A stretch of 64,000 nucleotides of DNA from Tenacibaculum discolor (GTDB taxonomy: Bacteria; Bacteroidota; Bacteroidia; Flavobacteriales; Flavobacteriaceae). The translations under genes and the position numbers were made by a program. Below the pieces are notes generated by a model. It made no database searches. It was not told the DNA's origin and saw only the letters and a list, made by a program, of their open reading frames with translations. Positions 1 to 8,236 of this stretch are shown here, piece by piece. The first letter of the stretch is position 1. Each line of letters begins with the position of its first letter. The stretch lies in assembly GCF_003664185.1 (NCBI RefSeq), contig NZ_RCCS01000004.1, positions 62,001 through 126,000 on the forward strand, in the 5' to 3' direction.

Positions 1-1248
1 GCGAGAAAAACCAAGCTCTTTATGGTTTGAATTACATAAAATAAATATATCATAAGGAACCAACATTGTTAATTCATTACCTCCTTTAGACCATTTTGAA
101 ATAACATCATTTGTTATTTCTTTATTCTTTTTATTAATGAGGTTAAACAATAGGTTTTTTTCTTCAATTAATGAGGTATTCTGAATAAACGAGTTAAACT
201 GCTCACTGTCATTTAGCCATATTAAACAGAAACATTTTAAGTGATGAGCTAATTCTAACTGCGGGTTCAACGTTAACGCATAGTCTATTGTCTTTAGTGC
301 TTTTTCAAATTGACGTTGATAGTAGTATATATGAGCTAAGGTATAATGATTGTTAGCCGAAAGCGGATCTACCTCTAATAATTTGGTCGCATATTGTAAA
401 GCTTCATCAAAAAAACCAAGAGCAATATATAATTCCGCCATCGCTTCTAAACCATCTATGTGATTTGGGTTTATCTCTAATACTTTATTTATATGTAGGT
501 AAGCATTTTTAAAATCCCATTCTTCCCAGAAAAACTTCCCAACAAAAGATAAAGGGTATTCAGGCAAAGTAGTATCAATTTCTTTGGCTATCAACAAATT
601 AGTAATTGCCAAGTCCATCGCTTCTTGATAGGGCATATAGCCCCACATTGCCAATAAGCCATAACATTGCAAATTGGCATAGTATGCTTTTGCATAATTG
701 GTATCGAGTGCAATGGCTTGGTTGTAAAATGTAATAGCTTCTTTTATGCTTTCTGGTGTCCATTTTAATTGTAATGAACGTCCTTTTAAAAACAATTGAT
801 AAGCATCAATATTGTTTGTGGGTTGTTTAATGAGATGCTCTTGTAATTCAAAATGCCCAAAATTGTTTCTGACCTCGTCTGCTATGGCTAAACTAATTTC
901 GTCTTCTAATTCAAAAATGTCAATTAGTCCTCTATCGTATTTTTTAGACCAATAATGTATTCCGTCAACAACATCTATTAACTGCGCTGTTATTCTAACC
1001 TTATCTTGTGCTTTTTTTATACTCCCTTCAAGAATTGTATTTACACTTAATTGCTTGCCAATTTCCCTGATATCAATATCCTTTCCTTTAAAGGCAAAAG
1101 ATGAGGTTCTTGCAATTACTTTTAAGCCTTTTACTTTTGTGAGTGCATTAATAATCTCTTCCGTAATTCCATCGCAAAAATATTCGTTATCAATATCACT
1201 GCTCATATTGACAAAAGGAAGGACTGCTATGGATTGTTTATTATTCAT
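1..1248 (-). CDS. TolB-like/TPR protein, probably an AraC-type regulator (partial)
   Basis: This reading frame is open from the ATG at 1248 to the window edge, so its 3' end is missing. The N-terminus reads MNNKQSIAVLPFVNMSSD, then DGITEEIINALTKVKGLKV, which is the TolB-like amino-terminal domain found in adenylate-cyclase-associated and regulatory TPR proteins. It is followed by several helical TPR repeats (for example the AKAYYANLQCYG and NHYTLAHIYYYQRQFEKAL regions). In Bacteroidota this arrangement usually ends in an AraC-type helix-turn-helix domain, which would lie left of the window; that part is inference. The start lies only 13 bp after the Argonaute stop codon on the same strand, so the two may be co-transcribed. 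Confidence 0.75.
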   Translation of the reverse strand, partial: MNNKQSIAVLPFVNMSSDIDNEYFCDGITEEIINALTKVKGLKVIARTSSFAFKGKDIDIREIGKQLSVNTILEGSIKKAQDKVRITAQLIDVVDGIHYWSKKYDRGLIDIFELEDEISLAIADEVRNNFGHFELQEHLIKQPTNNIDAYQLFLKGRSLQLKWTPESIKEAITFYNQAIALDTNYAKAYYANLQCYGLLAMWGYMPYQEAMDLAITNLLIAKEIDTTLPEYPLSFVGKFFWEEWDFKNAYLHINKVLEINPNHIDGLEAMAELYIALGFFDEALQYATKLLEVDPLSANNHYTLAHIYYYQRQFEKALKTIDYALTLNPQLELAHHLKCFCLIWLNDSEQFNSFIQNTSLIEEKNLLFNLINKKNKEITNDVISKWSKGGNELTMLVPYDIFILCNSNHKELGFSR

Positions 1249-1261
1249 TAAAAATTCAAAT

Positions 1262-3325
1262 TTATAAAAACCATAGTGTTTCTTGACCGAAAGGTGGTAT
1301 TTCCTTGCTATTAAAACGAGGTGCTATTTCTGCCACCATTTCAGGGTATTTTATAGTTATAGGTACATTTTGTTGTCTTAATGATTTCCAATACAGTCTA
1401 CTAAATTGATATACTTGTTCAATTAGTTTTCTAATCATTTTACTATCATTTAAAGCCTCTGGTGTTGGGCTTGAAATTTTAAGTTTTATAGGAAATGAAT
1501 AACTTGAATTACTTGGATATTTTACAGTATTGTTATACCTCAAATTATTAAAGAGTAAATATTTATATACACCTTTGGGACCAATATTTATATATGTACC
1601 ACTCATTGGAATTAACTCACCATTCCAATTTTGGTCAAAAGCTATTATATCTTCTGATTTTGTTTTATTGATATTTAGAACAAATAGAGGACAAGGCAAT
1701 TTAAGTTTATCCATCATTTCCAATACAGGTTGTATTTCCTCATCCTTCATATCCTTATAAAAGTGAATAACTATTTTTTCAGGTGTTTTGTTTGTTGGAA
1801 CATATTGCCATATTGCTTCACTAATTGCACCTGCTAATCCCTTTGTATCTGATTTACTGAAATAATGAAATTCATTAAACCTTCCATTATTTTTAAAACT
1901 GAATGCACTTGCTACATATCGTATATTTTCTTCGGTATTTTTAAATGCACCTACACCTATAACTAATTCATTTTTAGGTTTGACATTTAATTGCCAAGGT
2001 GTACCATCTAATTTTGCTAATAAGGCTAATGAAATGTTTGTTAAATCATATATGAACTTATGTTGATTTCTTCTAAATCTATCAAACTCTATTACTTGAG
2101 ATATAATTCTTTTATATAAAAGCTGCTCTTTAACCTTGTAATACACTAACTTTTTTTCAAGATTGGGTTCGTGCTTGTTAAAAGGACTTAAATAAATAGC
2201 AACATAATTAATATTAGGGTCAGATTTAAAATCTTTTATACCCTTTGCAATTTGAGGTAATGGATTTTCTAAATCATCAAATACTATATTAACATTATTA
2301 TCGAAATGTGCTAAAACACCTGCATAAATGTTTAAACCTTTATACCAACTTGTACCATCTTCCAATAATTTTTGCAATGTTTCAACTTCTTTAGTATAAC
2401 TTGTATGATGTATAAAGAAGAAATGCACATTATCTAACTGACAAGGATTTAAAGGCTTTAGATTCTTAAAATCAATTTTGGGATTTCTACCGACACCATT
2501 TTGAAACACTAAATCATTGCTTTCATCAGTAACTTCACCAATTCGATTTATTTCTACAGGTAAGTAATCGTCATTATTAACAGGGATAACTTTCTTAAAT
2601 TCTTCACTCAAAATGAAATGTTGAATAAACTTATCGATTTTGTGTTTATAACTTATATATTTATTGGAATCATCTTTAGGTTCTGGTTGAATATTAAAAG
2701 CTGTTCGTAAATCGTTATTCAAAATGGCAAAAGCCTTTGTGTTATCATCAATAAATTCCTTTTCCTTATGATATTTTAATAACCTCATTTTATATACAAC
2801 TTTATTAAGATTTGTTGTTGAGGTATGTTTTATAATTTCAGAAATAGGTTTTTTAAACACTTTGGCCATACCATCATAAGAAATAACTAACTCACCATAT
2901 TCACTAACCTCTTTAATTTGTACTTTGACAGTAAACTTATAATACTGTGCAAAACTTTTATTTTGATATGATCTATTACCTATCCAAATTTGATTATCAT
3001 TCACAAAGTTTTGACCAACAAGTTTTTTTATGCTTTTAAAGATTTTTTTGATTCGCCAATTATAGTAATGCTTTATTAAGTCGGTTGGTTGTTCTTTTAG
3101 ATTGAGTTTTAAAGGCAAATAACCTTCCTTTTCATAAATAAATGATGTGTAGATAAAATCAGGATTTTCTTCTTTTATACCAGGAAACAAATCTTCTATA
3201 TTGGTTGGAAACTTTGTTTTATACAACTTTTGAGCATTACCAATTTTCTCTTTACTTAAATAAAAAGTTATTGGTTTGTCTGGTAAATCAAATGTTATGA
3301 TATTAAAATAAAGTTCCTGACTCAT
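1262..3325 (-). CDS. long prokaryotic Argonaute, predicted cleavage-inactive
   Basis: This 687-residue protein is a guide-dependent nucleic-acid-binding pAgo. The MID domain (about 350-450) holds the 5'-phosphate-binding residues in family spacing: Y395, K399, Q410 and K438, the last within LALLAKLDGTPWQL. The PIWI domain runs from about 453 to the end and finishes in the typical YPEMVAEI and LWFL segments. The catalytic tetrad looks broken. The first Asp position in VIGVGAF is Gly459, and the HRDG-like site reads HFYK, with Tyr523 where the second Asp should be. I see no clear glutamate finger. The N-terminal 300 residues are too divergent for me to delimit N and PAZ domains. It lies 20 bp after an XRE-type gene, at the cargo end of an integrative element. 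Inactive long pAgos usually act with a separate effector; none is obvious next to it. Confidence 0.88.
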   Translation of the reverse strand: MSQELYFNIITFDLPDKPITFYLSKEKIGNAQKLYKTKFPTNIEDLFPGIKEENPDFIYTSFIYEKEGYLPLKLNLKEQPTDLIKHYYNWRIKKIFKSIKKLVGQNFVNDNQIWIGNRSYQNKSFAQYYKFTVKVQIKEVSEYGELVISYDGMAKVFKKPISEIIKHTSTTNLNKVVYKMRLLKYHKEKEFIDDNTKAFAILNNDLRTAFNIQPEPKDDSNKYISYKHKIDKFIQHFILSEEFKKVIPVNNDDYLPVEINRIGEVTDESNDLVFQNGVGRNPKIDFKNLKPLNPCQLDNVHFFFIHHTSYTKEVETLQKLLEDGTSWYKGLNIYAGVLAHFDNNVNIVFDDLENPLPQIAKGIKDFKSDPNINYVAIYLSPFNKHEPNLEKKLVYYKVKEQLLYKRIISQVIEFDRFRRNQHKFIYDLTNISLALLAKLDGTPWQLNVKPKNELVIGVGAFKNTEENIRYVASAFSFKNNGRFNEFHYFSKSDTKGLAGAISEAIWQYVPTNKTPEKIVIHFYKDMKDEEIQPVLEMMDKLKLPCPLFVLNINKTKSEDIIAFDQNWNGELIPMSGTYINIGPKGVYKYLLFNNLRYNNTVKYPSNSSYSFPIKLKISSPTPEALNDSKMIRKLIEQVYQFSRLYWKSLRQQNVPITIKYPEMVAEIAPRFNSKEIPPFGQETLWFL

Positions 3326-3345
3326 AAGACTTGGGTTTATTAATT

Positions 3346-3639
3346 CTACTTCTTGCTCAATCTATTAATTTTTTGTTCTACAATTTTGAGGATTTCCGTA
3401 ATATTTTTTTCTTCTTTTAACATAAAGACAATTTTATCTGCTAACCAATATTGAAGTAATTCGCTTTTGTTTTGCTTTAATGCTTTAGCTAATGCTTCAA
3501 CTTGTTCTTTACGAGCTATACGAGTACCACGTTCAATTTTACTTAAAAGTGCAGTATCAATATTCATTTGAGAAGCAACTTCTCTTAACAATAATTGCTT
3601 TTCTTCTCGTATTTCTCTGATGTATTCTCCAAACGTCAT
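3346..3639 (-). CDS. XRE-family helix-turn-helix regulator
   Basis: This small DNA-binding protein probably represses the module it shares with the Argonaute gene. The first 60 residues form an HTH_3 fold: MTFGEYIREIREEKQ, then LREVASQMNIDTALLSKIERG, followed by a short helical tail. The open frame extends upstream to a TTG at 3663. I prefer the ATG at 3639 (97 residues) because family members begin at MTFGEYIR. Close relatives are often found beside restriction-modification genes in Bacteroidota, which fits a defence cargo. It precedes the Argonaute by 20 bp, and a nested inverted repeat lies about 100 bp upstream (3742-3795). Confidence 0.8.
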   Translation of the reverse strand: MTFGEYIREIREEKQLLLREVASQMNIDTALLSKIERGTRIARKEQVEALAKALKQNKSELLQYWLADKIVFMLKEEKNITEILKIVEQKINRLSKK

Positions 3640-3741
3640 TTTGGGGATATTTTGACTTGTCAATATTTGTCTAATGTAAGAAAAAGAAAATAAGAACTAA
3701 CAAAAAGATATTAACAATTATGAACAGGAAATGAGGAAGTT

Positions 3742-3795
3742 AAGGATTTGAGGATATAAAGTATTTTTATAAATCCTCGTTTCCTTAAAATCCTT
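3742..3795. repeat. nested inverted repeat before the XRE-Argonaute pair
   Basis: AAGGATTT (3742-3749) pairs with AAATCCTT (3788-3795), and GAGGAT (3750-3755) pairs with ATCCTC (3773-3778), giving a two-tier stem. It overlaps the stop codon of the DUF3987 gene and lies upstream of the XRE gene. It could end the replication operon, although there is no T-run, or it could be an operator. Confidence 0.5.
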
Positions 3796-5533
3796 ATTGT
3801 GCTTTTGTGGGATTTGTATAATTGTTATGTGCTTCCCTATGTATTAGACCAACATCCACAAATTTTGTAATATAGCCTTCTGCTGTTTTATGAGGTATCT
3901 TGTTTTTGTCGGCTATATTTAGGTAATCTTGTCTTGAAAACTGATAAGGTAAGGCTTCTAAAAAACGCTCTTTACGATTGGCTCTTTTTACTTCTTTTTG
4001 TTCGATAGGTAAATCGTTAAACACCTTACTACTGTGCTTTACTAATACGCTTATCATTTCCAATGTATTTTCAAAATCTATATCCTCACAATATCTTACT
4101 TGGTTTACATCACCATCTTCCATAATGCGAAATACAGAAAACAACATTATAATTCTGAATGCTATTAACCCCAAACGTCTAACAGTTGCTATATAGTCAT
4201 CGGGTTGAAGATTGAGGTATTTGGTTTGAAGCTTCTCAAAAAACACATTAAACTTTTGTTGTTGCTCTGTTGTTAGCCTTACTTCAATATCAGGATTGTT
4301 TTTTAGGGTTTTGTATAACCCAAAAAATTCTTTTCCTAATTGGTCGTAATATTCATCTAAACCATTGGTTGTATCCGTTTGAAAAACGTTCTTCCAAGTA
4401 GGTTTGATATTCATATAATAAAACATAAATCGACTAAACAGCCCATTTTCAGCACTTGGAACCAATGCTTGAATTTGTTTTGGTGTACCAGATAACACCG
4501 TTGACAAACAAGGTCTTTCAATATCTATATACTCTCTATCGGTTCTACGATAGTAACTAATGGTTTCGTGATGAAATGCTTTACGAAAACCATCGGAATA
4601 ATTACCGTAATCACTTTTAAAAGCTTGTGCTAATGTATCTCCTTCTGTTTCAAAAATTAATCCTCTACCTTCATTATCAGATATTAATTGATATACACCT
4701 GTCACACTATTGTTAGCCGGAATAAACAACATTCTTTCAGGTGGTTTACTCGGTTTTTCCATAGTTTCACTTTTGCCCTTATTCATATTATAAGTAGCCA
4801 TTTCAACCTGATGCTGTTGTTTTAGTATTTTGGATTGTTCACGTTGTTGTTTGTGAACGGGATTTACCAAATTTTTAATTTGGTTTAATCTCCCTTTTCC
4901 TGCTGAAGCTGGTGCTGTAACAAATAAATACAAGTTGCTAAACACTTTACGTTGGTCGTACACACCAAACAATTTTGGGAAACAAGCACTAAATGCTGTT
5001 AATGCACCCAACAACAAAATATCACGTTCTTCATTACTGCTTGATGGTTCTACCACTTGTTGCAAAAATGTGGGGATGTTGTTGTAAACTGTTGTTGGTA
5101 TTGTTGGCAACGGTTGTTTTTCTTCCTCTGGCTGTTGCAATACTTCAACAACTTGTTGCTGATGTTTTGGTTTAATACCAACTTGATGCAAATGGTGGTA
5201 TAAGGTTGCTATACTTATACCGTGTCCTTTTGCTTGTAAGCATTTATTATACTGTTCGTCGCATTCTTTATAGTCGTAACCTGAATAATTTTTGCTAATT
5301 CTATGGTAGTAATCACGTCCAGCTTCACCGTATTCCTCTGAAATAGCAAAACCAATATCACGCCACTTTTCATAAGTATCAGTAATATCGATACCTGATT
5401 GTTCTAAAGCGTTGATATATGTTTCAATATCATTTACAACAATTGTTGTTGGATTGTTGTTGATTGGTTTTTTAGGTACTTCTTTTTGTTCTGGAACAGC
5501 TAACCAATCTTTCGGGTTGAATATCTTTGTCAT
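3794..5533 (-). CDS. PriCT-2/DUF3987 primase-helicase-like protein
   Basis: This is a replication protein of a Bacteroidota integrative element, 579 residues long. Residues about 35-105 resemble the PriCT-2 domain (EKWRDIGFAISEEYGEAG, YDYKECDEQYNKCL). The main part is DUF3987, with a Walker-A-like loop APASAGKGR around K213 after LYLFV. The pairing with the preceding VirE-N-like gene, whose stop overlaps this start as ATGA, is the common two-gene replication module of such elements. It probably unwinds or primes the excised element; that role is inferred. The inactive-pAgo cargo lies directly downstream. Confidence 0.82.
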   Translation of the reverse strand: MTKIFNPKDWLAVPEQKEVPKKPINNNPTTIVVNDIETYINALEQSGIDITDTYEKWRDIGFAISEEYGEAGRDYYHRISKNYSGYDYKECDEQYNKCLQAKGHGISIATLYHHLHQVGIKPKHQQQVVEVLQQPEEEKQPLPTIPTTVYNNIPTFLQQVVEPSSSNEERDILLLGALTAFSACFPKLFGVYDQRKVFSNLYLFVTAPASAGKGRLNQIKNLVNPVHKQQREQSKILKQQHQVEMATYNMNKGKSETMEKPSKPPERMLFIPANNSVTGVYQLISDNEGRGLIFETEGDTLAQAFKSDYGNYSDGFRKAFHHETISYYRRTDREYIDIERPCLSTVLSGTPKQIQALVPSAENGLFSRFMFYYMNIKPTWKNVFQTDTTNGLDEYYDQLGKEFFGLYKTLKNNPDIEVRLTTEQQQKFNVFFEKLQTKYLNLQPDDYIATVRRLGLIAFRIIMLFSVFRIMEDGDVNQVRYCEDIDFENTLEMISVLVKHSSKVFNDLPIEQKEVKRANRKERFLEALPYQFSRQDYLNIADKNKIPHKTAEGYITKFVDVGLIHREAHNNYTNPTKAQ

Positions 5534-6438
5534 ATCATTTGATGTCTTTTATGTAGGTATGCCAATGGATCGTGGGATAAAAAACACGCTCTGGAAATGT
5601 CTTTACCCGATTGGTCAACCTCAATGTTATATGTATGTTTTATGTAATTGGCCACCGCAATAAAATATTCGTTGTGTGGCACTTTAGATACATCGATTCT
5701 AATTATCCATTTTAAGCCTTCCCCTGAAGGTGACGTAAACAACAATTCGGTATCAAAATATTCATCTTTTAATAATTGTTGTTTTAGTTCTTCAAGATTC
5801 TGCAAATGGTCAAAATCGATTGTTAATAGTGATGAATGCTCAATTAAGCTATCATCATTTCGTTTAGAAAACACACCTGAAAATGTTACATAATCAAAAT
5901 GATTTGCTTTAAATTTCCGTGCTTCTTTAGGGTCTTTAATCGCTCTAAATTGCTCTGTGATACTTTTATACTTATCGCCTGTAATACGCTCAAATACTTG
6001 ATGTAATCTTACTTTTTCAGTTGGAAAAACATTTCTAATTGGTGCTTTATAAAAACTGCTGTAAGCATACCAAGTATCATCAGGTGCATCTAACCAGGAT
6101 AATTCATCTTCTTTTTTAACTTCAAAATTTAGATGCAGTTCCTCATTAATTTTAAGTAACAAATCTTCTTCATTAATGATTTTAAAATGATAGGATGCAA
6201 AATCGAATACATCACCTTTAAAATGGGTTAATTCTGTATCGTAATGCACCGCCTTATTGTCTACAACATTAATTTGTAATGTTGATTTACCACCGTTAAA
6301 AGGGTTACGGGTTAACCCGCAGTCCCTTCCTTTTAAGGAAAGGACTGTTGATTTAGGATAATACTGCCTTAATACATAAGCGTAAATATTTAACCCGTAA
6401 TGCGTTTTCTTTAAGATGCTTTCTTTACTTATTTCCAT
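5530..6438 (-). CDS. VirE N-terminal-like (BT4734/BF3469 type) element protein
   Basis: This 302-residue protein resembles the VirE-N/BT4734 family that accompanies DUF3987 proteins in mobile elements. Residues 1-90 carry a primase-associated region (GRDCGLTRNPFNGGKSTLQI, then HFKGDVFDFASYHF). The C-terminal half has the VirE-N signature LLTIDFDHLQN, LLFTSPSGEGLKWIIRID, and GKDISRACFLSHDPLAY near the end. It overlaps the following gene by 4 bp and the preceding HTH gene by 14 bp, so the block is translated as one operon. It is probably primase-like or a primase partner. Confidence 0.8.
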   Translation of the reverse strand: MEISKESILKKTHYGLNIYAYVLRQYYPKSTVLSLKGRDCGLTRNPFNGGKSTLQINVVDNKAVHYDTELTHFKGDVFDFASYHFKIINEEDLLLKINEELHLNFEVKKEDELSWLDAPDDTWYAYSSFYKAPIRNVFPTEKVRLHQVFERITGDKYKSITEQFRAIKDPKEARKFKANHFDYVTFSGVFSKRNDDSLIEHSSLLTIDFDHLQNLEELKQQLLKDEYFDTELLFTSPSGEGLKWIIRIDVSKVPHNEYFIAVANYIKHTYNIEVDQSGKDISRACFLSHDPLAYLHKRHQMI

Positions 6439-6721
6439 CGCATTTAAAATTTGGGTTATAATAATTGCTTTGTAATAGTTCCTCTATATCAGATACTTTG
6501 TAATAAAATTTACCTTGTATCTTACTATATGGAATCGTGCCATTTGAACGGAATGTTTGCAATGTGCGTTGGCTAATATGTAGCGTTTGCATTACGTCCT
6601 GATTGTCAATCCACGTATCTTTTAAGCGTTCTGCTCTCGTAGCTCTTATTAATTCGATACGTGCTTTTATGTCCTTAATCTCTTGTGAGAGTGCCAAGAG
6701 TAAATCGATGATTTCAGTCAT
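6425..6721 (-). CDS. HTH_17 (MerR-like) excisionase-type protein
   Basis: This 98-residue DNA-binding protein has a winged helix in its C-terminal half: TWIDNQDVMQTLHISQRTLQTFRSNGTIPYSKIQGKFYYKVSDIEELL. That is the HTH_17 pattern used by excisionases and element regulators. The N-terminal 40 residues are helical and may dimerise. It is the second of two similar HTH genes (2 bp apart) between the recombinase block and the replication block. It probably controls excision or transcription of the element. Confidence 0.78.
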   Translation of the reverse strand: MTEIIDLLLALSQEIKDIKARIELIRATRAERLKDTWIDNQDVMQTLHISQRTLQTFRSNGTIPYSKIQGKFYYKVSDIEELLQSNYYNPNFKCDGNK

Positions 6722-6723
6722 AA

Positions 6724-7020
6724 CTAAATCCTTCCTTTTTTGATTAAGTAATTAGCTGCCTGTTGCTCGATTTCATCTTGGGAATCCATACGGTTACGAA
6801 GTAACCATTGGTCTAACTCCTGACGTTGGAAATAGATTTTTTTTCCATTCGGTTTATAGTGTGGAATGGCTCCCGTACTTGTAAGTTTATACAAGTGCGA
6901 TTGTGATAGTTCTAAATACTTGCAAGTTTCATTGAAGTTCAATACTTGCTTTTGCAACGTTTGTTGCTCTATTAACAACTTTTCGATGCTTTCTAAACGT
7001 TCAATTATTTTAACGTCCAT
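6724..7020 (-). CDS. HTH_17 (MerR-like) excisionase-type protein
   Basis: This 98-residue protein has the HTH_17 core NFNETCKYLELSQSHLYKLTSTGAIPHYKPNGKKIYFQRQELDQWLL preceded by an amphipathic helix. It is first in the operon that continues through the second HTH gene, the VirE-N-like gene and the DUF3987 gene. The 211-bp gap upstream holds inverted repeats and four copies of GGTATWA, likely sites for this protein or its neighbour. Excisionase or regulatory function is inferred from the fold and position. Confidence 0.78.
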   Translation of the reverse strand: MDVKIIERLESIEKLLIEQQTLQKQVLNFNETCKYLELSQSHLYKLTSTGAIPHYKPNGKKIYFQRQELDQWLLRNRMDSQDEIEQQAANYLIKKGRI

Positions 7021-7066
7021 CTTATTATAAATTTTAATTTAAAAATGGACTTCTGCGCAAAAGTCA

Positions 7067-7197
7067 TCCTTGATTGTCAAGGACATAACAAATATTGAAA
7101 AAGGTGTTTGGTATAACAGAAAAGAGAAAAAATGGTATTATTAAACCATTGTAAAACAATATCTTACACCGTTTTTGGTATTATCTATTTGGTATTA
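7067..7197. promoter_or_regulatory. regulatory/iteron-like region of the integrative element
   Basis: The gap before the first HTH gene holds a 7-bp stem, TCCTTGA-ttg-TCAAGGA (7067-7083). Four direct repeats of GGTATAA/GGTATTA follow, ending at about 7117, 7140, 7182 and 7197, three of them preceded by TTT. GGTGT (from 7103) and ACACC are also inversely repeated. These may be binding sites for the two HTH proteins, or iterons of an origin for the excised element. Confidence 0.45.
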
Positions 7198-7231
7198 AGT
7201 AGAGAAAATACCACTTTTAAAAAGTGAAGTT

Positions 7232-8236
7232 TTATTTGATTTGGTCAAGCCAAAAATTGGCTTCAACTAATTTTTGATAGGCTCTTTTTTCAGCACCTAA
7301 AAAATTTCGATACTCTTTGTTAGCATCACTACCTGGTCCATAACGATGAGCAAAAAATTTATGAATATGTTTAGGCACTATTTTCTTGGGTGGTTTATTA
7401 TCAAAAAATAACCTTTCAGTAAAGTATTTAGTTTCTGTGAGCTTTACCATAAAAGCTGCAAGTAACTTTTTGTTACCTCGCTTTTTGATGTAATTATACT
7501 TATCATCAATGATACCTTTTTCATTTAAAGTTTCTTCTAATTGGGAAAACTGTCTTTGCTTGGTTTTCTCTATTAGCACGTTATATGATAAGACTTCGCT
7601 ATTTTCTTCTCTAAAATCACCTTGTATAGCGTTGAAAATTGAACTTTGCTTTATTGGTTTTCTAACAGTTTTTATTTCTGCACCGGAATAGGATTTTACA
7701 ATTAACTCTTGAGGTGGTTCTTCATTAAAAAATACTTCGTGCAGTTCTTCTATTGTATAAATTTCAGCATCACTTAATTCTGAAAATCGTTCTTGAAGTT
7801 CCATAAAAAGCATCATCGCATTTGCTTTTAAAAATGAAATGATATAGGCTTCATCAGATTTATCATTTTGAATTGGCTTTAAAGACAAACTTTCATCAAT
7901 TACATTATCTGAAATGTATTTTTTAATCTGGGTTAAATAATTTAAAAATTTACGGTGCGCATTATCATATAAAAAAGACAAATGATCAGCTGTTGAGTTT
8001 GCATCAAGTATATCATTAATTTGATTAAAATTTTTGATGTACTCGGTTTCAATTAACTTTAAATAGTATTTACGCTTGTTAGAATACGCCTTTTTAAAGT
8101 CGATTTCATATTTAGGCGTTGTATTGAGGTATTGCTTTTTAAAGCCTTTTAAAAGCTCTTTAAATTGGTTTTCGGTTCTTTTATCATCAGTAACCTTTTC
8201 CACATACAGTAAGTCGATAAATAAGTCTTTAGCCAT
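7232..8236 (-). CDS. conserved-type integrative-element protein, function unknown
   Basis: I do not recognise this 334-residue protein with confidence. It is highly charged and mostly helical, without signal peptide, membrane segments or an evident catalytic motif. The C-terminal 100 residues (GIIDDKYNYIKKRGNKKLLAAFMVKL, then FAHRYGPGSDANKEYRNFLG) vaguely recall the tail of RteC-like regulators of Bacteroidota conjugative transposons. Its start overlaps the stop of the recombinase gene by 8 bp, so the two are translationally linked. A role in integration, excision or its control is plausible from position only. Confidence 0.6.
   Translation of the reverse strand: MAKDLFIDLLYVEKVTDDKRTENQFKELLKGFKKQYLNTTPKYEIDFKKAYSNKRKYYLKLIETEYIKNFNQINDILDANSTADHLSFLYDNAHRKFLNYLTQIKKYISDNVIDESLSLKPIQNDKSDEAYIISFLKANAMMLFMELQERFSELSDAEIYTIEELHEVFFNEEPPQELIVKSYSGAEIKTVRKPIKQSSIFNAIQGDFREENSEVLSYNVLIEKTKQRQFSQLEETLNEKGIIDDKYNYIKKRGNKKLLAAFMVKLTETKYFTERLFFDNKPPKKIVPKHIHKFFAHRYGPGSDANKEYRNFLGAEKRAYQKLVEANFWLDQIK

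Noticed and set aside
7107..7197. GGTATTA repeats as a CRISPR array
   Set aside because: The units are only 7-11 bp and irregularly spaced; no repeat-spacer structure exists and no cas gene is present.
7232..8236. Calling the 334-residue protein RteC
   Set aside because: Only the last 100 residues vaguely resemble RteC, which is not enough for a name.
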